Part shown: positions 1-6,109 of the stretch, piece by piece | How positions within the stretch are numbered: position 1 is the stretch's first letter | How the letters are laid out: each line of letters begins with the position of its first letter | Source of the DNA: DASUBN01 sp036500225 | GTDB lineage: Bacteria; Pseudomonadota; Gammaproteobacteria; Natronospirales; REEB76 | Direction of reading: 5' to 3' | Length of the DNA: 8,940 nt | Assembly (NCBI GenBank): GCA_036500225.1 | Contig: DASYCJ010000012.1 | Location: 1-8,940 of the forward strand | Position numbers and translations under genes: made by a program | The notes under the pieces: model-generated | Seen by the model: only the letters and a program-made list of their open reading frames with translations | Database searches by the model: none | What the model was told of the DNA's origin: nothing

Positions 1-133
1 TGACAGTGTCCCCGGGCCCAAACAGACTCAGATGCGATGGAGCCGCATCCCATCTGGATTCACCGAAGCAATTGCAGCATGACCGCACGGGCATGGATAG
101 CCCCTCCCCCTTCGCCGAAGCGTAAGCCTTTCG

Positions 134-1654
134 CTAGCGCCGCCTGTGCCGCCCAGGATGCTTGCCCAAGCTCAACCAAGCTACCACGCCGCCCGCGGCT
201 GCCAGGAACGCGCAAGCCAGCATGATCCAGCGGAAGCTGCGCACATAGGCGAGGCCGATGGCGTTGTGCACCGCCTGCTTGAGCACCGGAGAGATATCCG
301 CCGGCGGCGCGAGTTCCGCGAGCTGTCCGGCGCCGGATTGCAGCCGGGCGGCCAGCTCTCCCGGGATGCCGGCGCTCTGCAACTCATGAGCCAGAGCCGG
401 CGCGAAGAGTCCCACCGCCAGCGCAGTCATGCCCGCCACCGCGAGCACGCCCGCGAGACGCGAGGCGGTGTTGTTCACGCCGGAGGCGATGCCGGCGTGA
501 TGCGCGTCCAGGGACTGCATGACCACGGTCGTGAGCGGCGTCACGCTCACGGTCATGCCGATGCCCATAACTACGATGCCCGGAAGAAAACCAGTGAAGT
601 AGCCGGCATCCGGGCCCGGGAGCATCAGCAACAGGAACCCCAAGGCCGTGACGCAGGGGCCGAGGCTCAGCACCCAGCGCGGATCGAAGCGGCGGATGAG
701 CGAAGCCGCGAATACCGAGCCCAGGCCCAGGATGGCCGCGAAAGGCAGGAAGGCCATGCCCGCCTGCAGGGCCGTGTAACCCTGCACCTGCATGAAATCG
801 AAGGGCAGGAAATACACGCCGCCGCTCATGGCGCCGTAGAGCAAGAGCGTCATGAGGTTGGCGCCGCTGAAAGGCCAGGAACGGAACAAGCCCAGGGGCA
901 GCATGGACGCTTTCGCGGTGGCCTCACGCCGGATGAATCCGGCGCCGCAGATCAGGGACAGCGCCACCAGCACCCAGCGCGTGCCGCCGCTGCCGCTGAA
1001 GGAATAGATCCCCAGGCTCAAGGCCGCGGCGAGGAGCGCGGCGCCGGCATAGTCGAGGTCGACGGCGCTGGTGGAGGATCCGTCCTTCGGCACGCGCCAC
1101 CAGGCGAGCGCGGTGACCAGCAGGGCCCAGGGCGCCAAGAGCAGGAACACCGAGTGCCAGCCGAAGGCATCCACCAGCCAGCCGCCCAGGAGCGGCCCGG
1201 CTGATGTGGTGAGCGCAGATGATCCGGCCCAGATGCCGATGGCGCGGCCCCGCGCGGCTCCTTCGTAGTGCAGGCTGATGAGCGCGAGGCAGGCGGGCAC
1301 CAGCAAGGCGCCGCCGGCGCCCTGCACCACCCGCGCGACGATGAGGAAGCTGAAGTCGGGTGCGAAGCCGCAGGCGGTGGCACCGAGACAGAAGATGAGT
1401 GACCCCAGGATGAAGACGCGGCGCATGCCGAAGCGGTCGCCCAGCGAGCCGCCGATGAGCATGAAGGCTCCCAGCATCAGCATGTAGGCGTTCACCACCC
1501 ACTGCAGTTGCAGGGACGCCGCGTGCAAGTCGCCCTGCATCGAAGGCAGCGCCAGGCTCACCACGGAGCCTTCCAGGAACACCAGGCTCGATCCCAGGAT
1601 CGCGGTGATCAGCACCCAGGTGCGGGTGTGCGTGGTGTCGGTGCGCTTGGACAT
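134..1654 (-). CDS. DHA2-family MFS multidrug efflux transporter (14 TM helices)
   Basis: This is an inner-membrane, proton-driven exporter of the major facilitator superfamily, drug:H+ antiporter-2 type (EmrB/QacA-like); its substrate cannot be told from sequence. The 506-residue length fits the 14-helix subfamily. Visible signatures are the first-helix motif ending VVSLALPSM (about residues 31-39, with Glu28 where many relatives have Asp), motif A GGSLGDRFGMRRVF (68-81), the QGAGGALLVPA segment (111-121) and motif C around GPLLGGWLVDAFGW (153-166). Hydrophobic segments continue to the C terminus, which ends in a short basic tail (HPGRHRRR). I chose the ATG at 1654; an in-frame TTG at 1693 would add 13 residues that look non-native. 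There is no Shine-Dalgarno sequence before the ATG, but a CATAAT hexamer lies 7 nt upstream, so the transcript may be leaderless. No membrane-fusion partner or outer-membrane channel gene is adjacent, so it may work alone or with unlinked partners. Confidence 0.93.
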   Translation of the reverse strand: MSKRTDTTHTRTWVLITAILGSSLVFLEGSVVSLALPSMQGDLHAASLQLQWVVNAYMLMLGAFMLIGGSLGDRFGMRRVFILGSLIFCLGATACGFAPDFSFLIVARVVQGAGGALLVPACLALISLHYEGAARGRAIGIWAGSSALTTSAGPLLGGWLVDAFGWHSVFLLLAPWALLVTALAWWRVPKDGSSTSAVDLDYAGAALLAAALSLGIYSFSGSGGTRWVLVALSLICGAGFIRREATAKASMLPLGLFRSWPFSGANLMTLLLYGAMSGGVYFLPFDFMQVQGYTALQAGMAFLPFAAILGLGSVFAASLIRRFDPRWVLSLGPCVTALGFLLLMLPGPDAGYFTGFLPGIVVMGIGMTVSVTPLTTVVMQSLDAHHAGIASGVNNTASRLAGVLAVAGMTALAVGLFAPALAHELQSAGIPGELAARLQSGAGQLAELAPPADISPVLKQAVHNAIGLAYVRSFRWIMLACAFLAAAGGVVAWLSLGKHPGRHRRR

Positions 1655-1660
1655 GGCGGG

Positions 1661-1666
1661 ATTATG
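1661..1666 (-). promoter_or_regulatory. Possible -10 element of the MFS gene (leaderless transcript)
   Basis: On the minus strand CATAAT (5 of 6 to TATAAT) is followed by six bases and then the ATG. A start point about 7 nt downstream would fall on the start codon itself. The -35 is poor: TTTGGC at 15 bp spacing, or TTGACC at 21 bp. Weak support, mainly from the absence of any Shine-Dalgarno sequence. Confidence 0.3.
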
Positions 1667-1746
1667 CGCCTTGGGTTCCCAGCCAAAGGTCAAATTACGC
1701 AGGTGCCGCGCGGCGCCCTATGCTCGAACAAAACCGGAGTGACGCG

Positions 1747-2211
1747 ATGCACAAGTCCATCGGCCAGGAAGCCATCAAACCCAATCCAGCGCTCAAACCC
1801 TTCGAGGTGTTGATAGGCGTGTGGAAGACCGAGGGCACGCATCCCTACCTGCCGGGGAAGTTTTTCCATGGCCGGAGTTCATTCGAGTGGATCGAGGGTG
1901 GCGCCTTCCTGATGATACGCAGCGAGATCGACGAACCGGAGATACCCAGCGGGATATCCATCATTGGCAGCGACGACGTAGCCGGTGAATTTTTCGTCCT
2001 CTATTTCGACGAGCGCGGTATCTCGCGGAAGATGCAGACGAGTTTCAAGGGCAAGGTCTGGACCTGGTGGCGGGACAATCCGCAGTTCGCCCAGCGTTTC
2101 ACGGCCACCCTCAGCGAGGACGGCCGCACGCTCACCAGCAAGGGCGAGATGTGCAAGGACGGCGGGGATTGGGAGCCCGACCTGCAACTGACCTACAGAC
2201 GGGCTCCTTGA
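1747..2211 (+). CDS. DUF1579-like / lipocalin-FABP-fold small cytosolic protein
   Basis: A 154-residue soluble protein with no signal peptide or membrane segment. The pattern of G-x-W (LIGVWKTEGTHP, near residues 22-33), an aromatic FEWIEGGAFL strand, an IIGSD turn, YFDERGISRKMQ and a closing WEPDLQLTYRR strand resembles the widespread DUF1579/heme-binding-like family of small beta-barrels related to lipocalins and nitrobindins. Their ligands are mostly unknown and I see no residue that fixes one here. I chose the ATG at 1747 because GGAG (1736-1739) sits 7 nt before it; an in-frame ATG at 1720 would add nine residues and lacks such a site. A TATGCT at 1719-1724 could be the -10 box. It is divergent from the exporter and convergent with the Crp-like gene, 10 nt from its stop, so it is probably monocistronic. 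Function unknown. Confidence 0.82.
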   Translation: MHKSIGQEAIKPNPALKPFEVLIGVWKTEGTHPYLPGKFFHGRSSFEWIEGGAFLMIRSEIDEPEIPSGISIIGSDDVAGEFFVLYFDERGISRKMQTSFKGKVWTWWRDNPQFAQRFTATLSEDGRTLTSKGEMCKDGGDWEPDLQLTYRRAP

Positions 2212-2221
2212 TCTCTAACGG

Positions 2222-3031
2222 CTAGGATTCAGCGGACTCTTCGATGGCGAGCTCAGGGAATCCCGCCATGCCGGTCAGCGAACGCACGAGTATGGACTCA
2301 TGCTCGCGCCTCTCATCCCTGCCGGACATGCGCCAGCGGGGCAGCAGACGATCGTACTGTTCGCGGACCATGTGGTAGCAATCGCAGGCGCCTCCTTCCA
2401 GAGAATCGCGGTCGATCACCCGGATGTGGCCCGCTTGCTGTTCGATGAGCCCATTGGACCAGAAATCCATGGCGATGCGGGTCACCTTGTCCACGGACGT
2501 GCCGAGGGCGTCCGCCAGCAGTTCGTGGGAGATCTCCACCTGATCGCCCGGCACCCGATCCAGCCGGGACAGCAATAGGCGGCAGAACTGTTGCTGCAGG
2601 TCGTGATGCCGGACGCAGATGGAGAGCTGCATCATCTGGCTCACCAGTGCCTGCATGTAGCGCATGAAGACCTCACGCAGGGGCCGGCTCTCGGCGCACT
2701 CCTGCACCAGGACCTCGGCGCGGATGCGCAGTGCATATCCCGTGGTGTGCACCACGGCCAGACGGGGGATCGCGATGTCGTTCAGCAGGACTTCCAGACC
2801 GACCACGCCCTCGCGGCCTGTCACCGCTATCTCAGCGGCGCCGGCTTGTGGAGCGGTGAAGATCGTGGACACGAGACAGTCCACTGGGAAGTAGGCGTAT
2901 TCCGCCTTCTCACCCGGACGGTATAGGGGCCGGCCCTTCTCGAGCCTGACGCGCTGCAGCTCGTCGCGGAGCCGCGCCTGATCTATCTCTGGCAAAGAAA
3001 GAAGCAGCCAGTTGTCATGTGGTTGCGACAT
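2222..3031 (-). CDS. Crp/Fnr-family transcriptional regulator, atypical
   Basis: A 269-residue cytosolic DNA-binding protein. The N-terminal half (about 8-135) is a cyclic-nucleotide-binding-like jelly roll: LLLSLP, then PLYRPGEKAEYAYFP (35-49), AEIAVTGREGVVGLEVLL (66-83). The usual phosphate-binding cassette with its Arg is not recognisable, so cAMP binding is doubtful. A long dimer helix contains RHHDLQQQFCRLLL (141-154), a hallmark of this subgroup. The C-terminal winged helix spans about 166-206 (ISHELLADALG, then TSVDKVTRIAMDFWSNGLI and the wing GHIRVIDRDSLE). After it comes CDCYHMVREQYDRLLP (216-231), matching the C-x-C-Y tail typical of these proteins, and then an extra charged extension of about 35 residues. 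There are no Fnr-type N-terminal cysteines. ATG start preceded by an AAGGG-like site. It has its own promoter, so it is probably transcribed alone; targets are unknown. Confidence 0.9.
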   Translation of the reverse strand: MSQPHDNWLLLSLPEIDQARLRDELQRVRLEKGRPLYRPGEKAEYAYFPVDCLVSTIFTAPQAGAAEIAVTGREGVVGLEVLLNDIAIPRLAVVHTTGYALRIRAEVLVQECAESRPLREVFMRYMQALVSQMMQLSICVRHHDLQQQFCRLLLSRLDRVPGDQVEISHELLADALGTSVDKVTRIAMDFWSNGLIEQQAGHIRVIDRDSLEGGACDCYHMVREQYDRLLPRWRMSGRDERREHESILVRSLTGMAGFPELAIEESAES

Positions 3032-3094
3032 CTCGGTACCCTTCGATATGTTTTGCTACACGCGATCCAAGCGTTCATTAAAACAAGCGGCACG

Positions 3095-3123
3095 AAAATA
3101 AAACCTGGCTCGGGGCCTGTCAA
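3095..3123 (-). promoter_or_regulatory. Sigma-70-type promoter of the Crp-like regulator
   Basis: On the minus strand there is a perfect -35 TTGACA (3118-3123), exactly 17 bp, then TATTTT (3095-3100) as -10 (4 of 6). This predicts a start near 3088 and a leader of about 57 nt before the ATG at 3031. It is the best promoter match in the window. Confidence 0.65.
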
Positions 3124-3213
3124 TAGGAAAAAGTTAAATCTGCGTGGACTTTTTGGACACGAACTGAAGTCGTCTTACCCGCCCGGAAAATCGGGGAGCT
3201 GAGTGGGATAGGC

Positions 3214-3254
3214 CTCAGGTAAATACCTGAGAGCGCTGTATGCCGATACAGCGC
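3214..3254 (-). terminator. Two tandem perfect hairpins downstream of the lipoprotein gene
   Basis: CTCAGGT (3214-3220) pairs with ACCTGAG (3225-3231) around AAAT. One base further, GCGCTGTAT (3233-3241) pairs with ATACAGCGC (3246-3254) around GCCG. They lie 36-76 nt past the stop codon of the minus-strand three-gene operon, where a terminator is expected. No T-run follows on that strand, so Rho-independent termination is uncertain; an mRNA-protecting 3' structure or a protein site is equally possible. The gap 3032-3289 holds otherwise only the regulator's promoter. Confidence 0.4.
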
Positions 3255-3289
3255 GGCCGGCGGGCGCCGTACCCCGGCTCTGGCTTCTC

Positions 3290-3742
3290 TTATTGTTGGC
3301 TCAGGCGCGTCTGCTTTATGAGCGGCAGGGCCACATCCGGTGTGACTTCTCTCAGGGTGCAATAGGACGTCACTGCGGTGGCGAGGATGAGGAACGTGCG
3401 CTCCGAAGACAGATCGATCTGCACGTAATGGATCTCACCTGCATTCGCCTGCAGGGTAGCCGGGGCACATTGGTCCCCCCAAGTCCAGAAGTTGTAAGGG
3501 ATGTCCACGGTGTGCAGGCCGGGCACTACCTTTGCCATCAGGTACCCGTCGTTCTGGATGGCGCCCAGCTTGGAGCCATCCACAGTGAGATCAGGCGCTA
3601 CGGCTTTGGCGTAGCTTTGCTCCGGGCGGAAGACGTAGATGACCGCCTGGCCTTCAGGAGCAGCCACAGTCGCTTGGAACTGAGGACCGGTCGCCATATT
3701 CGCACAGCCTTGCAGCGCAGCTGACGATGCGATGAGTGCCAC
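3290..3742 (-). CDS. DUF2846-like envelope lipoprotein
   Basis: A small exported lipoprotein. The N terminus ends in the lipobox LQGC, giving Cys13 from the GTG start at 3742, and the mature part looks like DUF2846: VIYVFRPEQSYAKAV, then VDGSKLGAIQNDGYLMAKVVPGLHTVDI, a short beta-rich domain repeated in many proteobacterial lipoproteins of unknown role. Residue +2 after Cys is Ala, which in Escherichia coli rules would allow outer-membrane sorting. With the GTG start the signal peptide has no positive charge and no good ribosome site. The frame is open upstream to an ATT at 3769, 7 nt after GGAG; starting there gives a normal 21-residue signal with Arg5 and a full hydrophobic core. No ATG, GTG or TTG gives the same result. 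It is the last gene of a three-gene minus-strand operon, overlapping or abutting the gene before it, so translational coupling is likely. Function unknown. Confidence 0.82.
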   Translation of the reverse strand: MALIASSAALQGCANMATGPQFQATVAAPEGQAVIYVFRPEQSYAKAVAPDLTVDGSKLGAIQNDGYLMAKVVPGLHTVDIPYNFWTWGDQCAPATLQANAGEIHYVQIDLSSERTFLILATAVTSYCTLREVTPDVALPLIKQTRLSQQ

Positions 3743-3770
3743 GATCCCGAGATTGCGATAGGAAATAATT

Positions 3771-4289
3771 TTATTTCTCCGATGCTTCAGTCGGTTGTTG
3801 CATGATGATGTCGAGGGCGTTGACGAAGCCGAAGACCACAGTGAAGAAGTCGATGGTTAGGGCACTCATATAGACCGCTGCGCTGTACTGGACGGCTACC
3901 AGGATGTAGACCAGCATCGCCAAAGTCACGGCGGAACCGAACACCACGAAGATGGCCAAGATCGCGGGCGGCGGCAAAGTGCCGACGGCTTTGCGACGCC
4001 GGGCCGGATAGCTGACCTGAAGCGCCAGCATGGGCAGCGCGAAGACCACGCCGGAGATGCGCCAGATCCAGGTCTCCTGCACATCGAAGAGCGCCAAGAG
4101 CGCCGGCAGCAGTGCGGCGGCGGCCAGCACGAAGGTGTAAGTCATCACGGTTCGCGCGATGTACCGGTCCAGCAGCGAGACCTTGGCTCCCGCGGCCTGA
4201 CGTATGACGTACAGCAGCGCCGAGAACCCCGCGAAGGTGATCATCAGGGTGGCCAAGGTATATAGAAGCGTCGCGCCGGTGAGCTCCAT
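3771..4289 (-). CDS. Hypothetical five-helix inner-membrane protein
   Basis: A 172-residue integral membrane protein that I do not recognise as a named family. Hydrophobic stretches fall at about 8-29, 48-68, 75-94, 109-132 and 138-162, separated by basic loops (DRYIAR at 41-46; YPARRRK at 94-100) that, by the positive-inside rule, face the cytosol. The C-terminal tail is short and polar (QQPTEASEK). No catalytic or metal-binding motif is visible. The ATG at 4289 follows a strong AAGGGAGCAGG ribosome site. It is the middle gene of a three-gene run: 11 nt after the YcxB-like gene, and its own stop codon overlaps the ribosome site region of the lipoprotein gene. The tight packing suggests that the three products act together in the envelope, but this is inference. 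Confidence 0.8.
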   Translation of the reverse strand: MELTGATLLYTLATLMITFAGFSALLYVIRQAAGAKVSLLDRYIARTVMTYTFVLAAAALLPALLALFDVQETWIWRISGVVFALPMLALQVSYPARRRKAVGTLPPPAILAIFVVFGSAVTLAMLVYILVAVQYSAAVYMSALTIDFFTVVFGFVNALDIIMQQPTEASEK

Positions 4290-4300
4290 GTCCTGCTCCC

Positions 4301-4816
4301 TTAAGACTTCATCTTTCCCATAGGGCCGACCTTCGCCTGTAAGAGCCGGCTTAACTCCGCGATGGACGTTTGATCGGGAAATGTCCGCTTGGGCAGGATG
4401 CGGAAGAGGATGCGATTGGAGTAAATCAGGAAGAGTCCTTCATCCTCGCGCCATCTGATGAAGTCAGACCATCTGATCCCGGCATGCACATCCTCGCCTT
4501 CCACGGTCAGTTTCTCGTCGTTCCAGTCCACGGTATAGGGCCGTTGCAGTGCCTTCTGCTGCTTGAATCTGCGCCGGACGCCCCTCGGGATGCCGATGAA
4601 ATGCATCCAGACAGTGAACATCGCCAGAAACGCACCCCCCAGGAAGATGACGTAGGCCCAGAAAGCCTGATCAGCCGGTGAGAAAATCAGGAAAAGCACT
4701 CCGCCGACGAGATAGCAAAGGATGGCGCCGGCGTTCCATAGATTCATCTTGGTCGCCCGGCGGTGCAATCGGACCGCCGCCACATAATCCGCCTCTTGCA
4801 GTTGGACCGTGATCAT
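4301..4816 (-). CDS. YcxB-like family membrane protein
   Basis: A 171-residue protein with two adjacent membrane helices (about 28-46 and 52-74) followed by a cytosolic C-terminal domain like the YcxB-like family. The domain shows a W-N-D-E strand (98-101), the G-I-R-W-S-D-F turn (113-119), a run of W-R-E-D-E-G-L-F-L-I-Y (122-132) and the typical L-P-K-R-x-F motif (141-146). YcxB-like proteins have no established biochemical role. I chose the ATG at 4816 over the TTG one codon upstream; a GGGGGAG ribosome site lies just before it. It is the first gene of the minus-strand operon, and the 77-nt gap to the divergent SET gene is where the promoter must be. Confidence 0.85.
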   Translation of the reverse strand: MITVQLQEADYVAAVRLHRRATKMNLWNAGAILCYLVGGVLFLIFSPADQAFWAYVIFLGGAFLAMFTVWMHFIGIPRGVRRRFKQQKALQRPYTVDWNDEKLTVEGEDVHAGIRWSDFIRWREDEGLFLIYSNRILFRILPKRTFPDQTSIAELSRLLQAKVGPMGKMKS

Positions 4817-4847
4817 CAAGCTCCCCCGCGACCCGTGGCCTGTCCCT

Positions 4848-4868
4848 TATTGTCTTATTATTTACCCT
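4848..4868. promoter_or_regulatory. AT-rich divergent promoter region between the YcxB-like operon and the SET gene
   Basis: The 77-nt gap between divergent starts at 4816 and 4894 holds one AT-rich patch. TATTAT at 4856-4861 is a plausible -10 for the plus-strand SET gene, about 33 nt before its ATG; the same patch read on the minus strand gives AATAAT/TAATAA with TTGGAG upstream at a short spacing. No clear -35 is seen for either direction. The assignment rests mostly on position. Confidence 0.3.
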
Positions 4869-4893
4869 TACCTACTCCAAATCGAGTGCCGCC

Positions 4894-5283
4894 ATGAGCC
4901 TGCATGTGCAACTGGAAGTGAGGGAGACGGCCTCCCGGGGGCGCGGGGTGTTCACACTGGCAGCCATCTCCGCTGGCGCCTTGATCGAGAGCGCCGACGT
5001 GATCCCCATCCCGCGGGCTGAGATGGGTCTCATCGAGAGCTGCGTCCTGGCGGACTATGACTTCCGCTGGGGCGAAGACGGCCGGGAAGGCGCCATCGCC
5101 TTAGGCTACGGCTCCATCTATAACCATTCCTATACGCCCAATGCCCACTACGTGAAGCACTTCGAGCGTCTCACCATAGATTTCATCGCCCTGCGGGATA
5201 TCGCCGCCGGTGAGGAGATCCGCACCAACTACAACGGCGACCCGGCCAGCAAGAAGATGGTGTGGTTCGAGGTGAGTGAATAA
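4894..5283 (+). CDS. Small stand-alone SET-domain protein (putative protein-lysine methyltransferase)
   Basis: A 129-residue protein that is essentially one SET core. SET domains transfer methyl from S-adenosylmethionine to lysine side chains. Seen here are the N-terminal SRGRGVFT motif (14-21, the SAM-site G-x-G), an I-x-x-G-x-L-I strand (25-31), the YNHSYTPNA segment (76-84, the N-H-S-x-x-P-N pseudoknot motif) and RDIAAGEEIRTNYN (101-114), which corresponds to the G-E-E-L-x-x-x-Y of the family with the catalytic Tyr at 113. The usual zinc-binding pre- and post-SET cysteines are absent, as is normal in short bacterial members. ATG start in a weak ribosome context. It stands alone between a divergent operon and a convergent MarR gene, so its substrate cannot be inferred from neighbours. 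A methyltransferase activity is likely from motif retention, but the target is unknown. Confidence 0.88.
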   Translation: MSLHVQLEVRETASRGRGVFTLAAISAGALIESADVIPIPRAEMGLIESCVLADYDFRWGEDGREGAIALGYGSIYNHSYTPNAHYVKHFERLTIDFIALRDIAAGEEIRTNYNGDPASKKMVWFEVSE

Positions 5284-5321
5284 AGCCTGACCTACCCCCG
5301 ACTACCCCAAGCCCTCTAGTC

Positions 5322-5342
5322 CTTCCTCACTCTGTGAGGAAG
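5322..5342 (+). terminator. 9-bp perfect hairpin after the SET gene
   Basis: CTTCCTCAC (5322-5330) and GTGAGGAAG (5334-5342) form a perfect 9-bp stem with a TCT loop, 38 nt after the SET stop codon. There is no T-run after it on either strand, so it is a candidate Rho-dependent or 3'-end structure rather than a classical terminator. Confidence 0.4.
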
Positions 5343-5363
5343 CCGAATGTGGGCTGGCTGTAG

Positions 5364-5440
5364 ATCAAGTTGATAGCCCCCTCCTGAATCTCCCGTATCG
5401 AGGGGGTCTACTTGATGAATCTTTTGTGACAGACCCCCTC
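5364..5440. repeat. Alternating inverted repeats forming mutually exclusive hairpins
   Basis: Three related G/C-tract blocks alternate in orientation: CCCCCTC (5377-5383), GAGGGGGTCT (5400-5409) and AGACCCCCTC (5431-5440). The middle block can pair with the left one, extended by an outer stem ATCAAGT (5364-5370) with ACTTGAT (5410-5416), or, perfectly over 10 bp, with the right one. ATCAAGTTGAT (5364-5374) is also an imperfect-centre palindrome by itself. The element sits between the convergent SET and MarR genes. It may be a bidirectional terminator or a REP/BIME-like intergenic repeat; only one copy is in this window, so repeat status is unproven. Confidence 0.5.
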
Positions 5441-5482
5441 TATACTTTTGATGGAAGCCGCGGTCTGTCTGCTACCAGTGCG

Positions 5483-6025
5483 TCATCGCTTGGCCGCGCG
5501 CCGCTTGCCTTTGCCGGCACGCGGAGCGGATCCCCGCAGGCGCTCAGCGAAGGGTTCACGCCGACAGGCCTGCTCCATCCGCCACAGCGCATCGAAAAGC
5601 CCGGGGGCCGCTTCGTCCATCAAGGCCTGGGAGGCCTCGCTCATCCGCCTCAATGCCTTACGGATATGACGGACTTCGGCCACACCCTTGGCAGTGAGCG
5701 CGACGACCGTGCGCCGCCCATCACCGGTATCGGCCTGGGTCTTGATGAGACCATGGTCCTGTAGCTGTTTGACCCAGTTGATGACCAGCGGGTGCGACTG
5801 GCGCAGAAGCTTCGCGATCTCGGTGACACCCAGTGGCCCGTGTTCATCCAGTGCCAGCAAGGTGGACGTGGTGCGCGGTGGTGCACTCACCCCGACCTCG
5901 GGACTCCAGGCATCGGCGCCGCGCACCAGCTCATCTGAGATCCTTCTCAGCAGATGCGCAAGGAAGGCCGGCCCCTGCCTCTGGATGAAGTCCTCGGTCG
6001 CCTGCGCTTCGTCGTTCGCTCGCAT
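5483..6025 (-). CDS. MarR-family transcriptional regulator
   Basis: A 180-residue cytosolic winged-helix protein, slightly longer than the usual 140-160 because of a basic C-terminal tail (RGSAPRAGKGKRRAAKR, from 164). The winged helix covers about 51-112: STLLALDEHGPLGVTEIAKLL (54-74), recognition helix SHPLVINWVKQLQDHGLI (77-94), and the wing with the D-G-R-R signature at 102-105 followed by VVALT. Terminal helices, rich in Arg and Ala, would form the dimer interface. MarR proteins usually repress a neighbouring gene and themselves until a small phenolic or lipophilic ligand, or an oxidant, releases them. I chose the ATG at 6025; the frame is open upstream, but the extra residues overlap the hydrolase and its promoter. 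It is divergent from the hydrolase gene, with 107 nt and a clear inverted repeat between, so the hydrolase is the likely target. Confidence 0.9.
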   Translation of the reverse strand: MRANDEAQATEDFIQRQGPAFLAHLLRRISDELVRGADAWSPEVGVSAPPRTTSTLLALDEHGPLGVTEIAKLLRQSHPLVINWVKQLQDHGLIKTQADTGDGRRTVVALTAKGVAEVRHIRKALRRMSEASQALMDEAAPGLFDALWRMEQACRREPFAERLRGSAPRAGKGKRRAAKR

Positions 6026-6091
6026 GGATCGGGCTCTTTTAGATGGGAAAGCTTCTCGCGCTTGATCGCGACTTGATTTACGGCGGGAAGT

Positions 6092-6109
6092 TATGTAAGA
6101 GTTTACATA
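6092..6109. promoter_or_regulatory. Probable MarR operator (18-bp inverted repeat) in the divergent promoter
   Basis: TATGTAA (6092-6098) and TTACATA (6103-6109) are perfect inverted arms around GAGT. MarR-family sites are typically 16-20 bp AT-rich palindromes, and this is the only such palindrome in the 107-nt gap between the MarR and hydrolase starts. A minus-strand promoter TTGGAA, 16 bp, CATAAC overlaps it, as does a weak plus-strand one with TTGATT at 6073-6078. Binding here would therefore repress both genes. The link to this MarR protein is inferred from position. Confidence 0.55.

Noticed and set aside
37..225. A 62-codon plus-strand open frame at the window edge
   Set aside because: Pro/Ala/Arg-rich, no ribosome site, overlaps the exporter's 3' end in antisense; no support as a gene.
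146..1204. A 352-codon open frame on the plus strand
   Set aside because: It is antisense to the exporter; the translation is rich in Arg, Gln, His and Gly with no fold-like pattern, as expected for a shadow of a GC-rich membrane-protein gene.
3128..3154. AAAAAGT/ACTTTTT inverted repeat as a terminator
   Set aside because: The stem is almost all A-T with a 13-nt loop, too weak to terminate; more likely it is just AT-rich sequence upstream of the regulator's -35 box.
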